Source of the DNA: CAZHCA01 sp964530825
Lineage (GTDB): Bacteria; Bacteroidota; Bacteroidia; Chitinophagales; Saprospiraceae
NCBI GenBank assembly: GCA_964530825.1
Contig: CAZHCA010000010.1
Location: forward strand, 1-64,000
Length of the DNA stretch: 64,000 bases
Reading direction: 5' to 3'
This document shows positions 8,829 through 17,999 of the stretch, piece by piece (position 1 is the first letter of the stretch; the number at the start of each line of letters is the position of its first letter). Under the pieces are notes generated by a model, which was given only the letters and a program-made list of their open reading frames with translations, ran no database searches and was not told the origin of the DNA. The translations under genes and the position numbers were made by a program.

Positions 8829-9971
8829 TTACTTCTTTTTTTTGGCCTCGCCAATAATTGCTTCCATCCCCTCAACTAAACGCTCCCAAGAAAAGCGGGC
8901 TTTACGCGCCGCCACGCCGGCCCGAAGCTCCGCCATACGCTGATGGTTGAAAAAATCGGCAATCGCACCGGCTACGGCCCAAGGGTCAGTATCTACCACA
9001 TATCCTGCCTCACCGTGGGGAACGATCTCGTGAAGACCGCCCACGCGGGTGACTATCATCGGCTTTTCAAAATGGTATGCCATCTGGGAGATCCCGCTCT
9101 GGGTAGCTGTTTTGTAGGGCTGGACAACTAAATCGGCAGCGCCGAAGAAATGACGCACCGACTCCTTAGGGATGTAATTGGCAAAAAGGTGTACCAAGTC
9201 CGCAATGTCCAGCTCCCGGATCAGAGCCTGGTACTTTTCTTCGTCTTCGTAGAATTCACCGGCTACAATCAAGCGTACCGGCAGGGATCGCACCCGTTCG
9301 TCGGCCATAGCCTTCAGCAAAATATCCAGCCCCTTGTAAGCACGCACAAAACCAAAAAACAACAGGTAGCGATATGCCGGCAGCAGCCCTAACGCCTGCA
9401 AACTCACCTCCCGGCTGGCTGGTTCGCCGTAATTATCATAAATGGGGTGCGGTACAAAACGGTATGGTTTGCCGGGCGCCAGCCGCTCAAAATCTTTTCC
9501 CACGGCGCGCGACATGACCAGCGCACCGTCTACGGCATCCAAAAAATAACGGGTAAAGGCGGCATCGCCCACTCGTTTTTCGTGAGGTACAATATTGTCG
9601 GTCAGGGCCACTACGATAGCGCCGGCTCCTTTAGCCCGGCGCAAAATGGTGCCCAAAGCAGGCCCCATGAAGGGCAGCCAGTAGCGGCAAACGATAATGT
9701 CGTAGGCGTCGCGTTTGAGCTCCCGGCCCACCGCCAGCCAATTAAGCGGATTAACCGAGTTGATTCGCGGTTTTATGGTCAATCCCCTGGGGGCAGGATC
9801 ATCGGTATACTGGCTTTTTCCGGGAAATAAAAACTCCGGATACTGCATGGTAAAAGAAATGATGTCAACTTGGTAACCGGCTTCCTGCAACGCTTGCGCA
9901 AAGCGCTCGGTAGACGAGGCAATCCCACCCCGCAACGGGTGGGCCGGCGATAGAAGGGCTATTTTTTTCAT
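8829..9971 (-). CDS. Glycosyltransferase family 4 (GT-B fold)
   Basis: The 380-residue protein begins with a glycine-rich donor-less domain (LLSPAHPLRGGIASSTERFA) and has a C-terminal GT4 domain. The acceptor/donor site region reads ADLVVQPYKTATQSGISQMA (about 281-300) and is followed by the conserved VGGLHEIV. Family members transfer a sugar from a nucleotide donor to a growing lipid-linked or protein-linked glycan at the inner face of the membrane. The start codon overlaps the stop of the upstream GT2 gene (ATGA), so translation is coupled. The sugar is unknown; the linked gmhA/gmhB suggests a heptose-containing glycan, as an inference. Confidence 0.92.
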   Translation of the reverse strand: MKKIALLSPAHPLRGGIASSTERFAQALQEAGYQVDIISFTMQYPEFLFPGKSQYTDDPAPRGLTIKPRINSVNPLNWLAVGRELKRDAYDIIVCRYWLPFMGPALGTILRRAKGAGAIVVALTDNIVPHEKRVGDAAFTRYFLDAVDGALVMSRAVGKDFERLAPGKPYRFVPHPIYDNYGEPASREVSLQALGLLPAYRYLLFFGFVRAYKGLDILLKAMADERVRSLPVRLIVAGEFYEDEEKYQALIRELDIADLVHLFANYIPKESVRHFFGAADLVVQPYKTATQSGISQMAYHFEKPMIVTRVGGLHEIVPHGEAGYVVDTDPWAVAGAIADFFNHQRMAELRAGVAARKARFSWERLVEGMEAIIGEAKKKK

Positions 9972-10912
9972 ACTTCCCGATCGGTTCGCTTTTCGACGAG
10001 GTAAGTGTTCCGATCCGGAGCATTGCGCGACACCAACTCGGCGATAAAGCCGGTAACAAACAACTGCGTGCCGATGATCAGCGTCAGAATACCAAAGTAA
10101 AACAAGGGCCGGTCGGCAATACCGTATTCTTTATAAATCAACTTGGCAATACTTAAATAGAGCAGGATGAGGAACCCTACCATAAAAAAGAGCAGCCCGA
10201 AAGTACCGAAGAAGTGCATCGGGCGCTTCCTGAAGCGCCCGACGAAGGTGATGGAGAGCAAATCTAGAAAGCCATTCACAAAGCGCTCCAGCCCAAACTT
10301 GGTAGTTCCGTACTTGCGGGGGTAATGCTTGACCACTTTTTCTCCGATGTTTTTAAATCCAGCCCATTTGGCCAGCAGCGGAATGTAGCGGTGCATTTCT
10401 CCGTACACCTCAATGCTCTTAACAACCTCGGACCGGTAGGACTTCAAGCCGCAATTGAAATCATGCAACCCAATTCCGCTAATCCAGCGGGTGATGCGGT
10501 TGAAAAACTTTGACGGAATTGTCTTGATCAGGGGGTCATACCGTTCTTTTTTCCAGCCCGAAATCAGATCGTAACCTTCTACTTTTATTAAGCGGTAAAG
10601 TTCGGGAATCTCGTCGGGGCTGTCCTGCAGATCTGCATCCATTGTGATGACAACCTCCCCTCCGGCGGCCTGGAAACCAGTGTGCAGGGCAGCAGATTTG
10701 CCGTAATTGCGCCGGAATTTGATACCCTTGATGCGGGCATTGTGATGGTAGAGGTCTTCAATAACCGTCCAGGAGTTATCTTTGCTACCGTCATCGACCA
10801 TAACAATTTCGTAATCATAACCCTCCGCTTCACACACGCGCCGAATCCAGTCGGTAAGCTCGGGCAGGGACGCTTCCTCATTGAAAAGGGGCACTACTAT
10901 TGATAAATCCAT
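9968..10912 (-). CDS. Glycosyltransferase family 2, DPM1/GtrB-like with two C-terminal TM helices
   Basis: The 314-residue protein starts with the GT2 signature DLSIVVPLFNEEASLPEL, followed by VMVDDGSKDNSW and the metal-binding DADLQDSP (about 93-100). Two hydrophobic helices at about 235-258 and 272-297 anchor the C-terminus. Enzymes with this layout (dolichol- or undecaprenyl-phosphate mannosyl/glucosyl transferases) attach a sugar to a polyprenyl phosphate for later flipping. It is the first of four overlapping or near-overlapping genes and follows the DUF4199 genes after an 86-base gap. Confidence 0.93.
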   Translation of the reverse strand: MDLSIVVPLFNEEASLPELTDWIRRVCEAEGYDYEIVMVDDGSKDNSWTVIEDLYHHNARIKGIKFRRNYGKSAALHTGFQAAGGEVVITMDADLQDSPDEIPELYRLIKVEGYDLISGWKKERYDPLIKTIPSKFFNRITRWISGIGLHDFNCGLKSYRSEVVKSIEVYGEMHRYIPLLAKWAGFKNIGEKVVKHYPRKYGTTKFGLERFVNGFLDLLSITFVGRFRKRPMHFFGTFGLLFFMVGFLILLYLSIAKLIYKEYGIADRPLFYFGILTLIIGTQLFVTGFIAELVSRNAPDRNTYLVEKRTDREV

Positions 10913-10998
10913 AGGATAATTCCGCAGTACGGGATCACATTTCTATTCGGGCGGCAAGATAATATATTTCCAACGCCCGATCATGGATTGCGGAAGAT

Positions 10999-11529
10999 CT
11001 ATGCTTCCGCGGCGGGGATCGGTGGTTTGCGTTTGAGAATAGTCGCTACAATGAGCGCCAAAATAAACCCACCGATCAAGGACTGTGCATAGGTGAAAAA
11101 GGTGCCGGAAAGGGTTGTCTCGAAGGGCATGTCTTCGGCCGCCTGGATCATCTCTTCGGACTGTTCCTCACCGAAAAATGGCCGGAAACGCTCGAGGAAA
11201 CGGATGTATTGCTCCCGCAGCAGATCATTTAATCCTGGATCGATATATTTGAAAAGCACGAGATAAAAAAAGTAATATAGGGCATTGCCAACTACGGCGA
11301 CTATAAAAGCGGTCTTTAGAGCTTCCTGGAACGGATAGGCCTTCCGCTCGCCCCGTTCGGTGCGACAGGCTGTAACCATACCGACGACCAGGATGATGAG
11401 GGCTCCGAAATTGACCGCGGGCTGCAGAATAAGCGGCTTATTGATTAAATACAATAACAGGTAGAGCCCAATCATGGCTCCACCTGTAATGATTCCGTAG
11501 CGTATTCCGGGCGGTTGTTGTTGCATCAT
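10999..11529 (-). CDS. DUF4199 membrane protein (second of tandem pair)
   Basis: The 176-residue protein has four predicted membrane helices (about 12-30, 35-55, 70-92 and 144-164) and the DUF4199 pattern, including the internal segment FQEALKTAFIVAVVGNALYY and a loop with F.YIDPGL. Function is unknown; the family is nearly restricted to Bacteroidota. It lies two bases after its paralogue at 11532-12101, so the two arose by tandem duplication and are co-transcribed. The second codon is also ATG, so the start may be three bases later. Confidence 0.85.
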   Translation of the reverse strand: MMQQQPPGIRYGIITGGAMIGLYLLLYLINKPLILQPAVNFGALIILVVGMVTACRTERGERKAYPFQEALKTAFIVAVVGNALYYFFYLVLFKYIDPGLNDLLREQYIRFLERFRPFFGEEQSEEMIQAAEDMPFETTLSGTFFTYAQSLIGGFILALIVATILKRKPPIPAAEA

Positions 11530-11531
11530 TT

Positions 11532-12101
11532 TTATGCTGTTACAGCTGCGGGCGGGTCTTTTTTCATTACTGCAGCGACAATTAAGGAGACGATGGCTCC
11601 GAAAATAAGCGACCCCACAACGGCAATAATAGCAAAAGCCCCGGGAGTAAACATGGCCGACATCATATTAAAGGCTTGATCCACTTCCGACTCACTCATT
11701 CCGCTTTCCAGCATCTGCTCTTTTTGCATCTCTACCACCTGGTCGAGGAAACCGGGGTCGATGAATGCGAAAAAGACGTAGGAGTAAATGGCCGAAATCA
11801 CCCCCATCACCAGGGCGGCTAAAACGCCCAGCCCAAAAGCCTGGCCGAAGGTGATGAATCCATTCTGATTGGAATCGCGGTGAAATTTAACGGCCAGCAC
11901 CAGAATGGCAATGATCGTTCCGTAAGTGAGAATAGAATTGATAATACTTCCTGCCGAGTACGGCTGTGTGGGGTCAGCAAGGCCCGCCACTTGTCCGACC
12001 AAGGAAATGGCGACCAAAATAAGCCCGCCGATCAACCCGTAACGCAGGGCTACGGGCCGGTAGGGCTGCGGCTGAAAATTTGGACTGTCTAGCGTGGACA
12101 T
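11532..12101 (-). CDS. DUF4199 membrane protein (first of tandem pair)
   Basis: The 189-residue protein has four membrane helices and shares the layout of the neighbour at 10999-11529: a segment TFGQAFGLGVLAALVMGVIS, a loop with FAFIDPGFLDQV, then an acidic amphipathic stretch with Met residues before the last helix. It belongs to DUF4199, of unknown function. It lies 78 bases downstream of the dihydroorotase-like gene. DUF4199 genes often lie near GT2 genes and dihydroorotase-like genes in Bacteroidota, which suggests an envelope role; that is inference. Confidence 0.85.
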   Translation of the reverse strand: MSTLDSPNFQPQPYRPVALRYGLIGGLILVAISLVGQVAGLADPTQPYSAGSIINSILTYGTIIAILVLAVKFHRDSNQNGFITFGQAFGLGVLAALVMGVISAIYSYVFFAFIDPGFLDQVVEMQKEQMLESGMSESEVDQAFNMMSAMFTPGAFAIIAVVGSLIFGAIVSLIVAAVMKKDPPAAVTA

Positions 12102-12179
12102 AAGGTTTTGGTTTTGTTTTGTTGAAAAAGAAAATGCGGTGGTAAAATCTGCTTACCCTGCCCGATTTCCAAAATATAT

Positions 12180-13454
12180 CTACTGATTTCTCAAAAATAC
12201 CGACTGTCGCCCCCTGACAATACCTACGGCCCGGCCCCGATACTTTGTCCCTACGACTGGGTAATTGACACCCTTGGAATATAAAGTGGATGGTTCCACC
12301 ATCCAAGAATCCTCCGGATGAAAAATAGTTAGCTCAGCCGGCGCTCCCTTTCCAATAACCGGAACGGTAAGCCCCAACACCCGGCGTGGGCCGAAGGCCC
12401 ATAAATCCAGCCATTGTTCGAGGGAAAAAAAGTCCTGGAGTGCTGTCCAGAGCATGGCGAAGGCCGTCTCTATCCCTGCAGCGCCGAAAACAGCATAGGG
12501 AAACTCCAATTTTTTAGCCTCCTCTTCTAATGGCACATGCCCGCTACTTACGAAATCAATCGTTCCGTCTTGTAGCCCCGCCAATAGTGCTTGCCGGTCG
12601 CCCTCCGAACGCAGGGGCGGATACACCTTAAAGAAGCTATTGTAATTTTCTAACGCCGCCTCCGTGTACACCATGTGCAAAGCTGAAACGGAGCTCGTCA
12701 CTTGCAGCCCTCTTTCCTTAGCACGGCGCACCAATGTTACCCCGCCAGCAGTCGACAGATTGGCCAAATGCAGGCGCGATTCGCTGTAAGCCAGCAACTC
12801 CAAATCGCGCATAATCATCAGTTCTTCAGCCAGCGCAGGAATGCCCTTCATCCCGAGCATAGTACTTACGCGCCCTTCGTGCATCTGCCCCTCCAAGGCG
12901 ACGGATCGATCAGTGGGATAATTAAAAACGACCCCGTCAAAGGCTTTTACGTACTGCAGAGCCCGCAACAATAGGCCGCCATCCTGGATGCCTCCCATTC
13001 CGTCGGTAAAAGCCAAGGCTCCGGCCTGATGCAGATCCATCATTTCGGTAATGTCCCGGCCTTCGGTACGCTCGGATACTGCTGCCAGAGGATAGATGTC
13101 GACCAGGTTGTTTTCAGCAAATTGGCGGTAGTAACGGACGCCGGCTTTGTGGTCGACTACGGGATTCGTATTGGGTAAAAGTACCGCTGTTGTGAATCCA
13201 CCGTTGGCAGCGGCGCGACTTAGTGAAGTCAGGTCCTCGCGTTGCTCGTATCCGGGGTCGCCTGCCAGGATGCCTACGTCCATCCACCCCGGAGTAGCGT
13301 AGGCCCCGTTCAGATCGTACGTCTGATCGGCCAAGACATCAAGGTTGGCTCCGATTTCGCGTATCGTGCCGTCCTCTACCAGTATATCAACTTGATCCTG
13401 GTGATGAGCAGAACGTGGATCGACAACGGACAATTGGCGGAGCAACAAACGCAT
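12180..13454 (-). CDS. Dihydroorotase homologue without metal ligands (pseudoenzyme)
   Basis: The 424-residue protein follows the dihydroorotase fold end to end, for example PGWMDV (55-60), the LLPNTNPVVDHKAGV segment and a C-terminal amidohydrolase small domain (IGKGAPAELTIFHPEDSW). True dihydroorotase carries a His-x-His at DxHxHLRDPG; here the segment reads DVGILAGDPGYE, so both His are gone. The usual HCED region reads NYPTDRS and the TDHAPH region reads SGHVPL, so the remaining zinc ligands are also lost. It should not hydrolyse dihydroorotate. In other bacteria, inactive homologues stabilise aspartate carbamoyltransferase. Here the neighbours are envelope genes, which suggests another scaffold role. 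Confidence 0.9.
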   Translation of the reverse strand: MRLLLRQLSVVDPRSAHHQDQVDILVEDGTIREIGANLDVLADQTYDLNGAYATPGWMDVGILAGDPGYEQREDLTSLSRAAANGGFTTAVLLPNTNPVVDHKAGVRYYRQFAENNLVDIYPLAAVSERTEGRDITEMMDLHQAGALAFTDGMGGIQDGGLLLRALQYVKAFDGVVFNYPTDRSVALEGQMHEGRVSTMLGMKGIPALAEELMIMRDLELLAYSESRLHLANLSTAGGVTLVRRAKERGLQVTSSVSALHMVYTEAALENYNSFFKVYPPLRSEGDRQALLAGLQDGTIDFVSSGHVPLEEEAKKLEFPYAVFGAAGIETAFAMLWTALQDFFSLEQWLDLWAFGPRRVLGLTVPVIGKGAPAELTIFHPEDSWMVEPSTLYSKGVNYPVVGTKYRGRAVGIVRGRQSVFLRNQ

Positions 13455-13523
13455 AGGTCAGCAAAATGGATTCGAGTAAAGTTAAACAATATCGCCACGA
13501 CAGACGGAAATGAAGGCCAAGTT

Positions 13524-15791
13524 TTACCATTCTTCCTCCAGACGGGGCGTCAAAAACCAGCGATTATTGACCATAAACTGATCGCCATCCTGCCACCCTG
13601 CCAAAGAGCCGCTCGGTCGTATCAGCATTTCATCTAGCCGCATTGGTTCCCCTGCCAGACGCACATTGTCGTAACTGATAACCAGACGGTGGCCGGGCGC
13701 TGCCTGGAAGGTATGTTCGATGAGTACCCAACCGATCGGATCGAAAACCCGGACCATTTTCTGCACCGGAAGACGCGCCCAACTAGTGAGGTTACCTTCG
13801 GCGTCGAATTGTTCGAAAAAAATCCGCGTACGGGCACGGCGATCATCCAGTAGGTATACCCAACAAGAAAAAACATATTCCCTAGCCTTGCCCGTAGCAA
13901 GTTGCCCTTCGTAGAGCACTTTCTTGCTTCCCAATGGCAGGGCTGCCCCCCGGCCGCGATAACCGTTGACCGTATTGGCATGATGCTCGAAAGACCGATA
14001 AACCATTTGGCTTTGCTGCAAGGAATCGGCAGGCAGGGAAACCCAGGCGGCTTTTCTTTGGGCCTTGGTTAATTGCTCAAAGACGGATAAATCTAATTTA
14101 CGGAAAGAAAGCTTTTCATCCTCAAAAAGGATTTCCCCCTCATCGGCCAAATGCCAGAATGCATCACGCTCTGCGGCTTCGTATTCTTTATGCACGACCA
14201 ACAGTAAAGGGCGGTTGTCGGGATAATGTTCCAGGACCGATGGCGGCCGGTACGGCTCGCTCACAAGCTGTAGTTGCTGAAAAACCTGCCCCAGGGAAGT
14301 ACGCGTCATCATGTGGTTGACGAGGGGCAATCCGGTCTCCATAGAGAGCGTCATGGTTTTCTGTTGAATATACCCCTGCGCATCTACCCAGAAGTTTTCC
14401 GACCCAATGCTGTAAAAAGGAAGCCCCAGAATGGCCTGATACTTTTCCGGTTGGATGCCTGCTCTGCGCATCAGGATATCTCCGGCTTCCCATTCCGGCA
14501 CCGGCTCGGGATTAAGGTCAATTTTTGACTGGATGAAATGATAGCCTTCGAACAAAAACACACCCGTCAACAAAGCCCAGACTACGGGCGCCCACACCCG
14601 TCCGGCAAGCAGGCGGTACCACCAGACAACCACGACCAGATTGATCGCGAAGTAGGAAAACCAGGCCAACCGGCCAATCGACCGGAATTGCTGATAAAAC
14701 CCAAAATCCTGCAAGCGATTTTCCAGACCACCAATAAAAAAGGGAAAGCCGGAAGCAAAAAGCAAAGCCAGCAGGCCCGCCCAGTAAAGCGTCTGCAATT
14801 CCTTTTCCAGAAAGGGAATGCGGCCGCGACGAATGAGGGCAATGACCAAAATTGCCAACATACCTACATTACCTACGATGCCTAGGTAAGTCCGCCGTTC
14901 AATATTGTCGATCAGCCCCAGAATATCGGTCCAGTTTTCATGAATCCACATCCAATGCGGTTGGAACGGGCTGAATAGTATCCCCTGTGGAATAGCTCGG
15001 TAAGAAAAAAAGCCCCATGGCGCGGGCGACCGGTCGGCCACCGCATCGGGAAGAATCAACCACCATAAAAAAAATAGAGCCGGGATGCCGAGCATGAGGC
15101 CCCCATAGCCCAAATAAACCGGTAAGGCCCGCCACTGGCGCTCCCGCAGGTAGCGCACCCCCATGAAAAAGACGGTTGGCATACCCAACACCACCAAAAA
15201 ATAAGGATGCATCAGGCCAGCTGCCAATACGACCAGCCCTAGGGATAACGCTTTAAACCACGACGGCTTTCGATCGAAACTAACCAGTAGGAAAATTACG
15301 CCTACAACAGCCAGGGGTTGAGCGAGACTGTAGTGAGGCCCCATCCGCTCCATCATCGGATGGAGTGCAGTGACAGCCAGAGCCATTCCCACTGCATAAG
15401 CTACTGGTAAGCTGTACCGGGCGAAAAAGAGAAAAAGCAAGGGTGGGGTAAGGATCAGGCTGACCAGCATCGCCCAGTTAATCACCGTAAAGGTAAAACT
15501 GCGCGTGCTGATACCCCGGCGTTCTAGCCATTGCAAGGCATTCGAAACCAGCGGTTGCCCGTCGGTCGTCAAAATGTGCTCCCCGAAAGGAAAATTCATG
15601 CCGTCGTAATGTACGTAGGAGGTATCGTGCCAGGCGTGATACGCGACAACGGCCGCATTCTTATAGGCATCCCCCCAGATACCACCCGGTTGGTTAGGGT
15701 GCTCGAAATAAGGGGTAAATTCGATGTAAGTCAGTGCCAGTGTAAGCAGGGCGACAACTGCTAATCCGGACAGTAGGTGTTTGCGTGGCAT
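13524..15791 (-). CDS. Large polytopic membrane protein, GT-C-like, with C-terminal beta domain
   Basis: The protein is 755 residues from the ATG at 15789-15791. An in-frame start at 15884 would overlap the BatA gene and adds a non-hydrophobic leader, so I reject it. The first half has about ten membrane helices with a large loop after the first (an aromatic- and His-rich stretch near 30-75). This resembles GT-C integral membrane glycosyltransferases, though I see no diagnostic catalytic motif. The last 200 residues look soluble and beta-rich, like a carbohydrate-binding or jelly-roll module (SCWVYLLDDRRARTRIFFEQ). It lies 20 bases after the BatA stop. The glycosyltransferase role is inference. 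Confidence 0.75.
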   Translation of the reverse strand: MPRKHLLSGLAVVALLTLALTYIEFTPYFEHPNQPGGIWGDAYKNAAVVAYHAWHDTSYVHYDGMNFPFGEHILTTDGQPLVSNALQWLERRGISTRSFTFTVINWAMLVSLILTPPLLFLFFARYSLPVAYAVGMALAVTALHPMMERMGPHYSLAQPLAVVGVIFLLVSFDRKPSWFKALSLGLVVLAAGLMHPYFLVVLGMPTVFFMGVRYLRERQWRALPVYLGYGGLMLGIPALFFLWWLILPDAVADRSPAPWGFFSYRAIPQGILFSPFQPHWMWIHENWTDILGLIDNIERRTYLGIVGNVGMLAILVIALIRRGRIPFLEKELQTLYWAGLLALLFASGFPFFIGGLENRLQDFGFYQQFRSIGRLAWFSYFAINLVVVVWWYRLLAGRVWAPVVWALLTGVFLFEGYHFIQSKIDLNPEPVPEWEAGDILMRRAGIQPEKYQAILGLPFYSIGSENFWVDAQGYIQQKTMTLSMETGLPLVNHMMTRTSLGQVFQQLQLVSEPYRPPSVLEHYPDNRPLLLVVHKEYEAAERDAFWHLADEGEILFEDEKLSFRKLDLSVFEQLTKAQRKAAWVSLPADSLQQSQMVYRSFEHHANTVNGYRGRGAALPLGSKKVLYEGQLATGKAREYVFSCWVYLLDDRRARTRIFFEQFDAEGNLTSWARLPVQKMVRVFDPIGWVLIEHTFQAAPGHRLVISYDNVRLAGEPMRLDEMLIRPSGSLAGWQDGDQFMVNNRWFLTPRLEEEW

Positions 15792-15811
15792 GAGTGGTAG
15801 TCGGCATCGGG

Positions 15812-17842
15812 TTACCTCCAAAATCGGAGAACCAGTATTTCCAGACCTAAAAATAACAAAGCTAAGAACAAACACCAGCGCCACAAAGTTAGCCCCTGAC
15901 TACGTTGCTCAATACTGGCCGTTAGCACCGCTGGATCTTCAGCCTGAATCACCGCAGCCAGCCCGCCCACCTGCTTGCGCAGCTCGGCGGCATTCAAATA
16001 GGCCAGATCGGACTCCTTGCGATTGTAGTTGAAGGCAAATTGATGCAACACTTCACCACGTTCGAGAAACAACTGGTACAAGCCGGCTTCTTTGATCTGG
16101 TCGTTCACGCCCAGTTGCACCTTGGCACCCACTACCCGTTGTTCCGGGATAAACTCTTCTTCGGCACCTTGGATATGGTACACAAAATCGGTGTTTTCGG
16201 TTCGGTGGTCGGCCTCAATCACTTCATCCTCGCCGATGGTATAGGCAACGCGGGGGTCGCTGGCTGCCGAGATCCCCATCTTGTAGAGCATCGGGATAAA
16301 AATTTCTCCATTTTGCACCAGGTTGTTGGCCTCGGGATTAAGCGGAGCGGCACACAGGTACAAATGTCCGCCACCGATGCGGTATTTTCCCAAAAAGGTG
16401 CTGCCGTCGCGGTAGATAAGCAATGGCTCTTCCCTTCGATTGGTAAAGCTCGACAACTGGTAATTGACCTGTGTAACCGGCAGCTTTATATTTTGATCGC
16501 GATTTTTGAAAACGTCCTGGAAAACGAATTCTTCGGTGTTGATCTGGCCGACCTCTCGTTCGGTGCGTTCCAGGCTTTGCAACTGATTAGCCGGTAGACT
16601 ATTCAGAAAGTTGTTATAAGCAGTGCGGTCGGCATCTTCCGGGGGGAACACCAGCAGATTACCGCCGCTCTCTATATAATTCTTCAACTCAAAAGCCATT
16701 CCGGTCGAAATGGTCGCAAGCTCGTTCAAAACAATCATTTGGTACTCCGGAAAACTGGAATAGCTGATGTTCTGTATATTTTGGTTGGTTAGGGAAAAAT
16801 ACTCCATCCCGCCAAATGCAGCACTGAGGAACCGATTGGGCGTACCGGCATTGATGGCCAGGGCACGGATATTCTCCGCTACCGGAAAGGTCAGTAAATA
16901 TTTGTCGTCGAAGTTTACCGGATAGTCCGTAATCGCCAATTCCACCTCGTGCCATCCCGGTCGTAGAATGGTCAGATTCACCGTATCGACCGCCTCGCCC
17001 CCGGCGGGTATGGATACGGTCCCCTCGGGTTTGGTCTGCCCTTCGTAGTTCAGAGACAACCGCACGTTTTCGGCCACTGCATCCGATTTATTTACCATCT
17101 TGACGAACATTGGATTGGTCTGATTGACCATTCGTACCGGGGCTTCGAACCAAACGGAATCAATGTATACATTGCGCTCCTGCACAGCCTGCAGCGGCAA
17201 TAAATTGAGCTGGATAGTCGAATCCTGATAAGTACTCAAGTCGGTAATCGATTGCTGGAAGTCGGAGATCTGATAGATGACGCGATTACTAGTATTTTCT
17301 GCTTCTTCCAGCACTTGCCGTTGCCGCTCCAACACTTGCGACAAGTTGCGCACCTCGGGCGTTATCTCTATCTCATCGATCAGCGCCAGGGCATCTTCCT
17401 GGCTCATCAATCGCTGGTGGCGCCCCTCAAAATCGTGGGTTAGGATCTGAAAGCGGTCCTCGGTAGTGTAGGCTTCTATCACATCACGCGCTCGCTGTTT
17501 GGCCTGATCCAACAGGGGTACATCCTGGCTCAGTGCGCTCATGCTAAAGGAATTATCGATGAAAATGCTTACGCTCTTGGCACCCCGCTGTACTTCGCCT
17601 CCAGTCGGGATAAAGGGTTGTGCGAAAGCTAAAACCAAGAACAATACTGCCAGCAGGCGCAATAGTAGCACCAACAGATTACGGAGCTTAGACCGCGCAC
17701 TGGTCTCCTCCTTAACTTCCTTGAGGAAACGCACATTGGTGAAATAAACACGTTTGAACCGACGGAAATGAAAAAGATGAATAATAACAGGTATTGCCAA
17801 GGCCGCCAAGGCGAACAGGAATGTCGGGTACAGGAATTGCAT
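15812..17842 (-). CDS. BatA-domain / von Willebrand factor A membrane protein
   Basis: The 676-residue protein opens with the BatA N-terminal domain (FLYPTFLFALAALAIPVIIH, then FHFRRFKRVYF) and a second helix near 57-75. A VWA domain follows with the MIDAS motif DNSFS (about 91-95). A long extracytoplasmic region leads to a last membrane helix near the C-terminus (WRWCLFLALLFLGLEILVL). Proteins of this class are tied to envelope stress or aerotolerance gene sets in Bacteroidota; the molecular role is unclear. It is the first gene of the minus-strand envelope block and is divergent from queE. Confidence 0.9.
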   Translation of the reverse strand: MQFLYPTFLFALAALAIPVIIHLFHFRRFKRVYFTNVRFLKEVKEETSARSKLRNLLVLLLRLLAVLFLVLAFAQPFIPTGGEVQRGAKSVSIFIDNSFSMSALSQDVPLLDQAKQRARDVIEAYTTEDRFQILTHDFEGRHQRLMSQEDALALIDEIEITPEVRNLSQVLERQRQVLEEAENTSNRVIYQISDFQQSITDLSTYQDSTIQLNLLPLQAVQERNVYIDSVWFEAPVRMVNQTNPMFVKMVNKSDAVAENVRLSLNYEGQTKPEGTVSIPAGGEAVDTVNLTILRPGWHEVELAITDYPVNFDDKYLLTFPVAENIRALAINAGTPNRFLSAAFGGMEYFSLTNQNIQNISYSSFPEYQMIVLNELATISTGMAFELKNYIESGGNLLVFPPEDADRTAYNNFLNSLPANQLQSLERTEREVGQINTEEFVFQDVFKNRDQNIKLPVTQVNYQLSSFTNRREEPLLIYRDGSTFLGKYRIGGGHLYLCAAPLNPEANNLVQNGEIFIPMLYKMGISAASDPRVAYTIGEDEVIEADHRTENTDFVYHIQGAEEEFIPEQRVVGAKVQLGVNDQIKEAGLYQLFLERGEVLHQFAFNYNRKESDLAYLNAAELRKQVGGLAAVIQAEDPAVLTASIEQRSQGLTLWRWCLFLALLFLGLEILVLRFWR

Positions 17843-17999
17843 ACGCTCCTTTGCTTCTTTCTTTTCGAGTCAACAATAATACGCTTTTCGCCTGGAATTG
17901 TTATGGCGTGTGGTGGATTGTAGAAAAATGTCTGTTGGCCTCGGGGCAACAAAAAGGCCGCACTGTTGTATTTTCAAAAAAGCAGCTTCGGATAACCAC

